From positions 1 to 14,402 of the forward strand of contig DASSDH010000181.1 in the NCBI GenBank assembly GCA_035697245.1: a stretch of DNA of 14,402 nucleotides, given 5' to 3'. How positions within the stretch are numbered: position 1 is the first letter of the stretch; every line of letters begins with the position of its first letter. Below, piece by piece: positions 1-5,739 of this stretch. The stretch comes from JACVRX01 sp035697245 (GTDB lineage Bacteria; Actinomycetota; Actinomycetes; Jiangellales; Jiangellaceae). The notes under the pieces were generated by a model, which was not told where the DNA came from, ran no database searches, and was given only the letters and a program-made list of their open reading frames with translations. The translations under genes were made by a program, and so were the position numbers.

Positions 1-164
1 GGGCGTGCGGGGTCGGATGGTGGGCGCCATCGGCTCGGCTCTCCCTTTAAGGGAAGACAGCCCTCCCGCAACCAGCCCCGGCACTCTGCAGCCGGCTTGC
101 TTGGCTGGTCCTCCATCCGACCTACCGGAGGGCCTGGCCGAGTTGCTCATTCAACGCTGCGGCC

Positions 165-190
165 CAACACCGGCGCCAACGACGGTGTTG
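165..190. repeat. 8-bp inverted repeat (hairpin)
   Basis: CAACACCG at 165-172 is perfectly complementary to CGGTGTTG at 183-190, with a 10-base spacer. No U-run follows on either strand, so it is not a classical intrinsic terminator. It may be a factor-assisted terminator or an operator; nothing around it decides which. Confidence 0.4.
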
Positions 191-291
191 CAGACCCAGC
201 GACCTCCTCGGCGTGAAGGATTTAGTTGACGAGGACCACGGTACAGGCCCGTCGGGCAGTCGGCAAAGCGGACAGACCTCGCGTGTACGTA

Positions 292-310
292 GTGACACGT
301 GGGTGACACG
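292..310. repeat. Direct repeat of GTGACACG, 11-base period
   Basis: GTGACACG occurs at 292-299 and again at 303-310. Read in the direction of the neighbouring tRNA (minus strand) the units are CGTGTCAC. The pair begins 52 bases beyond the 3' end of tRNA-Val(CAC). The same distance and period are found past tRNA-Val(GAC), at 4552-4571, with related units CGGGCCACT. Tandem repeats at fixed distance from a tRNA 3' end resemble arm-type binding sites of tyrosine integrases; that role is inferred. Confidence 0.5.
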
Positions 311-361
311 GGCGAGTCCCGGCGAGTACGTAAATTGGGTCTGACCTGCGGTTATGTGTGG

Positions 362-433
362 TGGGCGATACTGGGATCGAACCAGTGACCCCCTCGGTGT
401 GAACGAGGTGCTCTCCCGCTGAGCTAATCGCCC
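362..433 (-). tRNA. tRNA-Val (anticodon CAC)
   Basis: The minus strand folds as a complete cloverleaf of 72 bases without an encoded CCA. The acceptor is GGGCGAT/ATCGCCC with discriminator A, the D-arm contains TAGCTCAGCGGGAGAGC, the anticodon stem is CCTCG/CGAGG around loop TTCACAC giving CAC, and the T-arm is GGTTCGATCC. It decodes GUG valine codons. It is very similar to tRNA-Val(GAC) at 4429-4500, differing mainly in the anticodon arm. Open frames that run across it on both strands are artefacts. Confidence 0.97.
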
Positions 434-502
434 TGCTGCGTGCGAAACGATATCTCAGCGGCCGCCGACGGCCCGAGCTCCCTCGACGGGTCCGAGGGAC
501 GC

Positions 503-946
503 TCAGAACCAGTCCCGGACGGCCAGAACCGGAGCGGGCCAGCCGTAGGTGGCGACGTACCACCAGCAGCCGATCACCGTGAGGATGACGACCAGCGCGA
601 GAATCGCCTGGTTGCGGCGGCGGTGTCGAGGGTCGAGCGCACGCTCGGCCGCTCGCCTGGCGTGCCGCTTGGCCCAGGCAAGCAGCCGCTGTGCCCACAT
701 GAACTCGGTACTGAGAACCGCCAGGCCGACGAAGATCGCTGCCCACCCGGGTCCGGGCAAAACGAGCATGGCGATACCCGCGCAGATGATCGCAAAGCCG
801 ATCGTGAGGACCGTGATCTGCCAGGTGATGTGCAATGCCCGATAGCGGGCGATCCCCTCGCGCCACCGGTGGAAGACGCTTGGGCGACGCGCCCCGGAAT
901 GCTCGCCGCCGGCCGTCATAATCGGCCCCCCATCGGCGTCAAGCAT
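503..946 (-). CDS. PGPGW-motif membrane protein (TIGR02611-like)
   Basis: This 147-residue integral membrane protein is of unknown function. Hydrophobic segments lie at about residues 43-62, 67-80 and 113-130. Between the first two is the signature PGPGW (64-68) in the context VLPGPGWAAIFVGLAVL, which defines the PGPGW/TIGR02611 family of actinobacterial membrane proteins. A basic stretch (about 93-112) follows the second segment. The ATG at 946 has GGTAGAG about 7 bases upstream; an ATG at 919 with a G-rich leader is an alternative start, which would remove nine residues. It is divergent from ssgB across a 200-base structured region, so the two may share regulation. As far as I recall, proteins of this family are commonly found next to ssgB in actinomycetes, but no biochemical role is established here. 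Confidence 0.88.
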   Translation of the reverse strand: MLDADGGPIMTAGGEHSGARRPSVFHRWREGIARYRALHITWQITVLTIGFAIICAGIAMLVLPGPGWAAIFVGLAVLSTEFMWAQRLLAWAKRHARRAAERALDPRHRRRNQAILALVVILTVIGCWWYVATYGWPAPVLAVRDWF

Positions 947-1002
947 CCAGCAACTCTACCTGCGATGCCAGAGTGAACTGTCCGGAATGAGCCGTCTTAT
1001 CA

Positions 1003-1027
1003 CACCTCGTACGCCCATCGCGAGGTG
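1003..1027. promoter_or_regulatory. 7-bp inverted repeat in ssgB divergent promoter region
   Basis: CACCTCG at 1003-1009 pairs perfectly with CGAGGTG at 1021-1027 across 11 bases. It lies between the divergent PGPGW gene and ssgB, just upstream of the larger stem at 1040-1096. It may be an operator or a first leader hairpin. Confidence 0.4.
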
Positions 1028-1039
1028 CGGAATTGGCCT

Positions 1040-1096
1040 TGTCCGCTTCCTGACAGTACCGTTCGAGGAGAACGCGTCTGTCAGGCGCTGCGGACA
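1040..1096 (+). promoter_or_regulatory. Long nested stem-loop upstream of ssgB
   Basis: Three nested perfect arms can pair. TGTCCGC (1040-1046) pairs with GCGGACA (1090-1096), CCTGACAG (1049-1056) with CTGTCAGG (1078-1085), and CGTTC (1060-1064) with GAACG (1070-1074). Small internal loops separate them and the apical loop is GAGGA. That is 20 paired bases in 57, ending 50 bases before the ssgB start. The flanking genes diverge, so no terminator is expected here. A structured 5' leader or a large palindromic operator is more likely. Confidence 0.55.
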
Positions 1097-1146
1097 CCCC
1101 CACGCTCTGGTCTGACCAACGAGAGCGCGCGCGAAGGACTACCTCT

Positions 1147-1566
1147 ATGGATGGCACGACGGTCTCCTACCCCCTCGCCCTGAGCCTGCTAAGCGCCGAC
1201 GGCGGGGAACATCCGCTCGTGGCGGAACTGCGCTACACCACGCAGGATCCGCTCGCGGTCGAGGCGCTCTTCGATGACGGCGGTGACGAGCCGGTGCGCT
1301 GGGTTTTTGCGCGCGATCTTCTTTCGTCCGGACTCGACCACCGGTCTGGTGACGGTGACGTCGTCGTGTGGCCCACCCACGACGCAGACGGAACCCGGGC
1401 TGTGCATCTGCGCCTGCGCTCGCCGCATGGTGATGCATTGCTCGAGGCGTCGGCCGACCGTATTCAGGAGTTCCTTGTAGCGACGTGGCGGCTTGTGCCA
1501 CCCGGCGCCGAGCACGAACACCTCGATGTCGACGGCGCGCTGGCAGCGCTACTGGGCGACTCGTGA
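1147..1566 (+). CDS. ssgB: SsgB-type SALP sporulation/division protein
   Basis: This 139-residue protein matches the SsgA-like protein (SALP) family along its whole length, which is the usual size. Seen features are LRYTTQDPLAVEALF, the motif WVFARDLLSSGL, DVVVWP, SPHGDALLEA and the C-terminal VPPGAEHEHLDVDGALAALL, all close to what I remember of Streptomyces SsgB. In Streptomyces, SsgB sits at the membrane and helps place FtsZ rings at sporulation septa; it is the most conserved SALP and the one found across morphologically complex actinomycetes. The start ATG has GAAGGA about 9 bases upstream. A long hairpin precedes it at 1040-1096. The gene stands between a PGPGW protein and a CGNR protein. 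The SALP family is secure; the assignment to SsgB rather than another SALP is by resemblance and neighbours. Confidence 0.88.
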   Translation: MDGTTVSYPLALSLLSADGGEHPLVAELRYTTQDPLAVEALFDDGGDEPVRWVFARDLLSSGLDHRSGDGDVVVWPTHDADGTRAVHLRLRSPHGDALLEASADRIQEFLVATWRLVPPGAEHEHLDVDGALAALLGDS

Positions 1567-1639
1567 TGTTGTCGATGACCGCTTGTGCAGGCTACGGTCA
1601 AGTCCACCCTGCGCCCGGGATCCCGATCGAGGTATTCGC

Positions 1640-2197
1640 GTGAGCTTCGCCCACGACGTCGAGCGCGCCCTGGATGTCGTCGTTGACCTGGTCAACACCG
1701 ACCCGGCCAGCATCGGGGCGGAGTTGCTGCCCGATCCCGACTCACTCGAGGCGTTCGTCGTGCGGCATGACCTTAGCGACGTCGATCGCGTCACCGACGA
1801 GGATCTCGCCGCGGTGCAGGCGATCCGGCAGCCGCTGCGCGAGGTATTCCTCGCCGCGAGCGCCGAAGGCTCCGCGAAACTGCTCAACGAGTTGTTCAGC
1901 ACGATGACCGTGTCGCCTCGGCTCACGGACCACGACCACTATGCCTGGCACATGCACTACTTCACCCGTGGTGCAGCCGTGGCCGAGCACCTGCTGATCG
2001 ACAGCGCGATGGCCTTGGCCGTGGTCGTCACCACGGGCGAGCACGAGCGACTGCAAGTGTGCGCCGCACCCGACTGCAGCAGAGTCCTCGTCGACCTTTC
2101 CCGCAACCGGTCCAAGCGCTACTGCGACAGCCGGACGTGCGGAAACCGCCTGCACGTCGCGGCCTATCGGGAACGACGTCGCGTCGCCGCGAGCTGA
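1640..2197 (+). CDS. CGNR zinc-finger protein with ABATE-like domain
   Basis: This 185-residue protein probably binds nucleic acid as a transcriptional regulator. The N-terminal 130 residues look like the ABATE domain that usually precedes CGNR fingers, with an opening (FAHDVERALDVVVDLVNT) typical of the family. The C-terminus carries the finger: C141-x4-C146, then C162-x4-C167, with CGNR at 167-170, followed by a basic helix ending YRERRRVAAS. I chose the GTG at 1640 because GAGG lies 7 bases upstream and the family opening follows directly. The same frame is open back to 1493, but that part overlaps ssgB and is not protein-like. It lies 73 bases after ssgB on the same strand and converges on pabC with only 9 bases between stop codons. 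Its target is unknown. Confidence 0.88.
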   Translation: MSFAHDVERALDVVVDLVNTDPASIGAELLPDPDSLEAFVVRHDLSDVDRVTDEDLAAVQAIRQPLREVFLAASAEGSAKLLNELFSTMTVSPRLTDHDHYAWHMHYFTRGAAVAEHLLIDSAMALAVVVTTGEHERLQVCAAPDCSRVLVDLSRNRSKRYCDSRTCGNRLHVAAYRERRRVAAS

Positions 2198-2206
2198 CGG
2201 CGCGGA

Positions 2207-3040
2207 TCAGGGGTCGGCGTCTTCTTTGCTACGCCGGGCGAATGTGGCTGCGATTTCGCGGGTGACGGGGCCGGGCGCCGGGCCCACGGTGCGGATTCCA
2301 TCCTTCCCAGCCATCGCCGACACCGCCTGGACGTCCCTGGTCGTCGACGTAAGGAACACCTCGTCCGCCTGCTCAAGAACCTCGACGGGCAGTTCGGCCT
2401 CGGCGGCCGCAGTCCACTCGAGTACCAGTGCCCTCGTGACTCCGGCTAAGCAGCCAGTGGTCAGCGCGGGCGTGACCAAACGATCACCCAGGACAACGAA
2501 CACGTTGCTGCCCGTGCCCTCGGACAGCCGCCCTCGGATATCTGCAAACAGCGCCTCGCCGGCGGCGAAGCGCTTCGCGTAAGCGAGGGCCACGACGTTC
2601 TCCGCATAGGACGTCGTCTTCAGACCAGCCAGCGCTCCCCGCTCGTTTCTCGGCCACGGAACGACGGCGACCTTGGTCGATTCCGGCCAAGGATCCATCG
2701 GCGCCAGGGCAATCACGAGCGTCGGCTTGGCGTCACCGCGGCCCGAGCCAAGTGGTGCGAGGCCGCCAGTATAGGTGATGCGCAGTCGATGTCGGCCCAT
2801 GGGCGCTTGTGCGACAACACGTGAGCAGGCATCGCCGACCTGCACGAGGTCGGGTGTCTGCAGGCCGAGGCCAGTAGCTGAACGGGCCAGTCGGTCCAGG
2901 TGCCGGCCAAGGGCGAACGGAACCGCGTCTAGCACCTTGACGGTTTCGAACACGCCGTCACCGACCGTGAACCCATGATCGAATGCACTAACGACCGCGT
3001 CGGCCTCGTCGACCAGCGCGCCGTCGACCCACGTCTTCAT
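2207..3040 (-). CDS. pabC: Aminodeoxychorismate lyase (PabC), class IV aminotransferase fold
   Basis: This is a 277-residue PLP enzyme of the class IV aminotransferase family, normal in length. Motifs seen are GDGVFET (27-33), LKTTSYAENVVA with the likely PLP-binding Lys141, RLSEGTGSNVF (171-181), the LTTGCLAGVTR cofactor loop (193-203), and EVFLTSTTRDVQAV near the end. PabC cleaves 4-amino-4-deoxychorismate to p-aminobenzoate and pyruvate, feeding cytosolic folate synthesis. The ATG at 3040 overlaps the pabB stop as ATGA and has GGAG and AAGGGAAG just upstream. The frame remains open to 3235, but that portion is the shadow of pabB. Branched-chain or D-amino acid aminotransferases share the fold; the fused arrangement with pabB decides for PabC. 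Confidence 0.92.
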   Translation of the reverse strand: MKTWVDGALVDEADAVVSAFDHGFTVGDGVFETVKVLDAVPFALGRHLDRLARSATGLGLQTPDLVQVGDACSRVVAQAPMGRHRLRITYTGGLAPLGSGRGDAKPTLVIALAPMDPWPESTKVAVVPWPRNERGALAGLKTTSYAENVVALAYAKRFAAGEALFADIRGRLSEGTGSNVFVVLGDRLVTPALTTGCLAGVTRALVLEWTAAAEAELPVEVLEQADEVFLTSTTRDVQAVSAMAGKDGIRTVGPAPGPVTREIAATFARRSKEDADP

Positions 3041-4068
3041 CCGCTTCCCTTCTCCGACGTGGAAGCCAACCCAATGAGCCGCTCCGCCTTGAGTCTGGTC
3101 TCGTTCCATTCCCGCAGTGGGTCCGATGACCAGGTGATACCGGCGCCGGTGCCGAAATGCAGGCGACCGTCGGCCGCCCAGAAGGTCCTGATCCCGACGG
3201 CGAGATCGCCGTCGCCTGAATCTGCATCCACCCAACCGACGGCTCCGCAGTATGGTCCACGCGGAACCGGCTCGAGGTCGGCAATGGCCTGCACCGCGGT
3301 GGACTTTGGCGCTCCCGTGACCGAGCCGGGCGGAAAGGTCGCGTCGATCAGGTCCGTCCAGCCGCGGCTCGGTGCCAACTGACCGGTCACGGTTGACACG
3401 AGATGCACCAGCCCCGGGTGGGACTCGACACTCAGCAGTCCTTCTACCGCGATGCTTCCTGTCCCGCAGACGCGAGACAGATCGTTGCGTACCAGGTCCA
3501 CGATCATGATGTTCTCAGCGACGTCCTTTTCGGTGAGGTCGCCTCGGGTTCGACCGGTGCCCTTGATTGGGGCGGACCATACGCGGTCGGCGCGCCGGCG
3601 GAGGAACAGCTCGGGCGAGGCGGTGGCGACTTGCACACCGCTGTGCGGCAGGTGGATGACCCCGGCATACGGAGCGACGTGTCGCTCCGCCAGCAAGACG
3701 GCCAACGGAACGAGATCCGGGCCGCCGACGAGGGGCGCTGACAGCACTCGGCACAGGTTGGCTTGGTAGACGGTTCCCGCTGCCACCCGCTGGCGGATCT
3801 CTTCGACCGCGTCCATATATTCGGCTCGGTCTAACGAGCTCGTCCAGCTGTCGGCCGGCGGACCGATCCAGGCGGGAGCGCTTGGCAGTGGAGCTTCGTG
3901 CCAGGTCGCAAACCGCGCGCAGGTTATGGCCCCTTCGTAGGTGATGACGATCGCCCATCTGCCCGAGCGGTCCAGTACCCGCAGGTCGTCGGACAGGTCG
4001 ACCAGGTCGGTCGCGAGGCACGCACCGAGGTGCGCCAGCGGCCGATACGGGTCGTACGGCGTCTCCAC
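3037..4068 (-). CDS. pabB: Aminodeoxychorismate synthase component I (PabB)
   Basis: This is a 343-residue chorismate-binding enzyme. It converts chorismate plus ammonia, delivered by a PabA glutaminase, to 4-amino-4-deoxychorismate for p-aminobenzoate and folate. Seen motifs are SPELFL (151-156), PIKGTGRTR (167-175), ENIMIVDLVRNDL (185-197), FPPGSVTGAPK (245-255), GPYCGAVGW (271-279) and GAGITWSSDP (308-317). Lys169 in PIKGT is the PabB-type nucleophile; anthranilate synthases have Ala there (PIAGT), so the call is PabB and not TrpE. The protein is shorter than E. coli PabB because the N-terminal lobe is reduced. The start is a GTG with no strong ribosome binding site, so it could be off by a few codons. 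It overlaps pabC by four bases. No pabA is visible in the window. Confidence 0.92.
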   Translation of the reverse strand: METPYDPYRPLAHLGACLATDLVDLSDDLRVLDRSGRWAIVITYEGAITCARFATWHEAPLPSAPAWIGPPADSWTSSLDRAEYMDAVEEIRQRVAAGTVYQANLCRVLSAPLVGGPDLVPLAVLLAERHVAPYAGVIHLPHSGVQVATASPELFLRRRADRVWSAPIKGTGRTRGDLTEKDVAENIMIVDLVRNDLSRVCGTGSIAVEGLLSVESHPGLVHLVSTVTGQLAPSRGWTDLIDATFPPGSVTGAPKSTAVQAIADLEPVPRGPYCGAVGWVDADSGDGDLAVGIRTFWAADGRLHFGTGAGITWSSDPLREWNETRLKAERLIGLASTSEKGSG

Positions 4069-4171
4069 GGTGCCGCGACGCTACCCGTAATGCCACCCCT
4101 GGTGTGAAACGCGGTCCTAGCGTGCGCAATTCAGACGTTCCTGCGCCACTGTACGGGCCGGCCCGGAGGGT

Positions 4172-4201
4172 TTGGATGCCGTCGAAGGCATGGGCTAATC
4201 T
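4172..4201 (+). promoter_or_regulatory. Possible promoter of the tRNA cluster
   Basis: TTGGAT at 4172-4177 and TAATCT at 4196-4201 are spaced by 18 bases and lie 36 bases before tRNA-Gly, which suits a vegetative promoter for the Gly-Cys-Val cluster. A 5-bp hairpin (ATGCC/GGCAT, 4176-4191) lies in the spacer. Confidence 0.4.
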
Positions 4202-4237
4202 GCTGTGCGCCACCCGCCTCCGACGGCGTGGTCGCGC

Positions 4238-4310
4238 GCGGACGTAGCGCAGTTGGTAGCGCATCACCTTGCCAAGGTGAGGGTCGCGGGTTCGAGTCCC
4301 GTCGTCCGCT
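4238..4310 (+). tRNA. tRNA-Gly (anticodon GCC)
   Basis: A complete 73-base cloverleaf. Acceptor GCGGACG/CGTCCGC, discriminator T, anticodon stem TCACC/GGTGA around TTGCCAA giving GCC, T-arm CGGGTTCGAGTCCCG. It is the first of three tRNA genes in a row, 28 bases before tRNA-Cys. It decodes GGC and GGU. Confidence 0.97.
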
Positions 4311-4338
4311 CGGAGCGAGGCCGTGGAGGCCTCACCTC

Positions 4339-4409
4339 GGTGGAGTGGCCGAGAGGCGAGGCAACGGCCTGCAAAGCCGTGTACACGGGTTCGAATCCCG
4401 TCTCCACCT
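4339..4409 (+). tRNA. tRNA-Cys (anticodon GCA)
   Basis: A complete 71-base cloverleaf. Acceptor GGTGGAG/CTCCACC, discriminator T, anticodon stem ACGGC/GCCGT around CTGCAAA giving GCA, T-arm CGGGTTCGAATCCCG. It sits between tRNA-Gly and tRNA-Val and is probably co-transcribed with them. Confidence 0.97.
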
Positions 4410-4428
4410 CGGCACGACCGCACAGAAC

Positions 4429-4500
4429 GGGCGATTAGCTCAGTGGGAGAGCACTTCCCTGACACGGAAGGGGTCACTGGTTCAATCCCAGTATCGCCCA
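4429..4500 (+). tRNA. tRNA-Val (anticodon GAC)
   Basis: A complete 72-base cloverleaf. Acceptor GGGCGAT/ATCGCCC, discriminator A, anticodon stem CTTCC/GGAAG around CTGACAC giving GAC, T-arm GGTTCAATCC. It decodes GUC and GUU. Its 3' end opens onto accessory DNA, and the next 30 bases resemble the flank of tRNA-Val(CAC) at 362-433, which suggests use as an integration site. Confidence 0.97.
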
Positions 4501-4551
4501 CCCGCATAACCCGCAGGTCAGAGCTGATTTCTGGCAAGATCGACAACCGGC

Positions 4552-4571
4552 CGGGCCACTAGCGGGCCACT
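4552..4571. repeat. Direct repeat of CGGGCCACT, 11-base period
   Basis: CGGGCCACT occurs at 4552-4560 and 4563-4571. It begins 52 bases beyond tRNA-Val(GAC), the same offset and period as the CGTGTCAC pair beyond tRNA-Val(CAC). The units share the pattern CGKGYCAC. An arm-type integrase binding site is the inferred role. Confidence 0.5.
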
Positions 4572-4811
4572 CGAGCGACGACGGATGGCCGATGGGCGGC
4601 CGGCTGCGCCGGCTCGAGGTGCCGGCCGCCGGCTCCGTTGCGGGTGGTAGTGACAGCGGTGTAACTTGTCCGGCAACCACTCGAGGTAACCCTCGAGCCG
4701 GGGGCCGATCCCGGGGAGCATGTCGAGGCCGACGGTGCCGCCAGTCGGCACACGGGCTGAGTTCCCCCGGTCGGGCTCATCCTCGGCGCGATCGGCAACG
4801 CGGTCGGGTGA

Positions 4812-4848
4812 GCCGCTGGCCACGGTCACGGGCTCAGCGGCCCGTGGC
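4812..4848. repeat. Two interleaved 7-bp inverted repeats
   Basis: GCCGCTG (4812-4818) is complementary to CAGCGGC (4835-4841), and the adjoining GCCACGG (4819-4825) to CCGTGGC (4842-4848). The arms are in the order a-b-a'-b' with no bases between a and b or between a' and b', so the two hairpins exclude each other. It lies about 115 bases beyond the lipoprotein stop. Confidence 0.4.
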
Positions 4849-4965
4849 GGGCATGAAGTTGCACGGCTGTAGTTTCGGTACCGGCCCGGTGTCCGTTCGC
4901 TGACGAGCCGCCAGCGTGGCGGCAGCGGTGAGGGCTCTAGCGTTCGGACCCGAGCCGTCGTACGA

Positions 4966-5334
4966 CTAGCAGCCAGCCAGAGCAAGCCACTCATAGATGT
5001 AGGCCATGAGATCGGCGTTCCCGTCGCCAACACGGGCGCGCTGGGTGTGATCGTTGGTAGCGGCCGTGTCGAATTCGGTTCGCAGGCCGGCGCAATCCTT
5101 CGCTTCGCCCATGCCGTCGATCCGTGTCTTGACGTCGGGTGCGTAGTTTTCCCAATCGACGGTCCCCGTGGGTGTCGTCGGCTCTGTCGGTTCGGCCGCC
5201 GGCGGCGCTTCGGTTGTCGGTTCGGCCGCCGTGCCAGGCGTTGCTGGCGTCGCTGGCTCGTCGCCGTTGCCGCAGGCGGCCAGCAGCACGAGCACCAGCG
5301 CCACCAGGGTGGCGGGTCGGTGTTTCGCCGTCAT
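4966..5334 (-). CDS. Small secreted lipoprotein with conserved C-terminal domain
   Basis: This is a 122-residue predicted lipoprotein. The N-terminus has a basic start, a hydrophobic core (TLVALVLVLLAAC) and a lipobox LAAC with Cys21 as the lipidated residue. A flexible Thr/Pro/Glu/Ala linker (about 25-57) leads to a compact domain (58-122) with DCAGLRTEFDTA and GDGNADLMAYIYEWL, and cysteines at 81 and 122 that could form a disulfide. The tail resembles small hypothetical proteins I have seen in actinobacterial genomes and plasmids; its function is unknown. The ATG has GGGACGAGAG upstream. It is the last gene of a minus-strand module, 23 bases after the 32-residue membrane peptide. Confidence 0.82.
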   Translation of the reverse strand: MTAKHRPATLVALVLVLLAACGNGDEPATPATPGTAAEPTTEAPPAAEPTEPTTPTGTVDWENYAPDVKTRIDGMGEAKDCAGLRTEFDTAATNDHTQRARVGDGNADLMAYIYEWLALAGC

Positions 5335-5357
5335 GGCTCTCTCGTCCCTTCAGTGCG

Positions 5358-5456
5358 TCAGGGCGTGGTCAGCACGACGGCGGCCGCGATGATCAGCCAG
5401 ATGACCAGCACCACGAGAACGAACACAGCGAGCAGTCGGAGTAAGACTCTGATCAT
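5358..5456 (-). CDS. 32-residue single-helix membrane peptide
   Basis: This very short gene encodes a peptide starting MIRVLLRLLAVF and ending VVLTTP. After two arginines almost all of it is one hydrophobic helix (about residues 8-29), so it should be a single-pass membrane peptide with the basic end in the cytoplasm. The ATG has GAGGCGAGA upstream. It fits exactly between the 63-residue gene (11 bases before) and the lipoprotein gene (23 bases after), on the same strand, which is the main reason to believe it is real. Function is unknown; it may be a partner of the lipoprotein or a small membrane-active peptide. Confidence 0.62.
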   Translation of the reverse strand: MIRVLLRLLAVFVLVVLVIWLIIAAAVVLTTP

Positions 5457-5467
5457 CGGTTCTCGCC

Positions 5468-5659
5468 TCACTCAGTCCAGCCGCGATCGTAGGCGTCGGC
5501 GATCGCGCGGGCGAGCCTCTTGTGGATCAGCTCGGCCAGCACGGTCACGCCGTCGGCGGGCAAGTCCTGCGCGATGACGACGGCCAGGCCGAGGTCGATG
5601 TCGCCTTGCGGGTCGGGCGCGTCGAGCAGCTGCTCGGTTGGGGTCGGTACGTTGTTCAT
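5468..5659 (-). CDS. 63-residue hypothetical protein
   Basis: This is a small acidic-to-neutral soluble protein of no family I recognise. It has a Pro/Asp-rich start (PTPTEQLLDAPDPQGDID) and a helical second half (VTVLAELIHKRLARAIADAYDRG). The ATG has a good ribosome binding site, GGGAGAGG, 4-5 bases upstream. It is the first gene of the tight minus-strand module with the membrane peptide and lipoprotein and is divergent from the DUF4352-like gene. Confidence 0.72.
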   Translation of the reverse strand: MNNVPTPTEQLLDAPDPQGDIDLGLAVVIAQDLPADGVTVLAELIHKRLARAIADAYDRGWTE

Positions 5660-5739
5660 GGGTCCTCTCCCGGTGTGCTCGGGTTGGGGATCAAGGGCCC
5701 GTCGCGGTGTTTGCGCACCCGGCGGGCCTGCTGGCTTAC

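Larger units (their letters stand above)
1..361. other. Gene-poor stretch left of tRNA-Val(CAC)
   Basis: I see no gene here that I can support. One frame is open on the plus strand at 5-229, but its translation is low in information (Pro/Arg rich), has no recognisable domain and no convincing ribosome binding site. The stretch contains an 8-bp inverted repeat at 165-190, an 11-base-period direct repeat at 292-310, and a segment at about 335-361 that resembles the DNA flanking the second tRNA-Val of the window. It is best read as the inner edge of a degraded integrative element or as plain intergenic DNA. Confidence 0.5.
4501..4965. other. Gene-poor stretch after tRNA-Val(GAC), possible att flank
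   Basis: I find no gene I can defend. A minus-strand frame is open from 5033 down to 4518 and ends GPLVARPVVDLARNQL only 18 bases from the tRNA. A tail ending right at a tRNA is where tyrosine-integrase genes often stop, but no catalytic Arg-His-Arg-Tyr pattern is visible, so at most a remnant is present. The stretch also holds CATAACCCGCAGGTCAGA (4505-4522, matched past the other tRNA-Val), an 11-base-period direct repeat at 4552-4571, and interleaved inverted repeats at 4812-4848. Confidence 0.5.

Noticed and set aside
222..866. Long minus-strand open frame with ISSAGEHLVHTEGVTGSIPVSPT-type peptide
   Set aside because: That peptide is translated tRNA-Val sequence, and the rest is the shadow of the PGPGW gene in another frame.
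3515..4546. 343-codon minus-strand open frame across the tRNA cluster
   Set aside because: It reads through three tRNA genes and the out-of-frame start of pabB; its Arg-rich translation is typical of a GC-rich shadow frame.
4518..5033. 171-codon minus-strand frame taken as an integrase gene
   Set aside because: Only the last residues near the tRNA hint at an integrase tail; no catalytic Arg-His-Arg-Tyr motifs are visible and it overlaps the lipoprotein gene, so it is mentioned only as a possible remnant.
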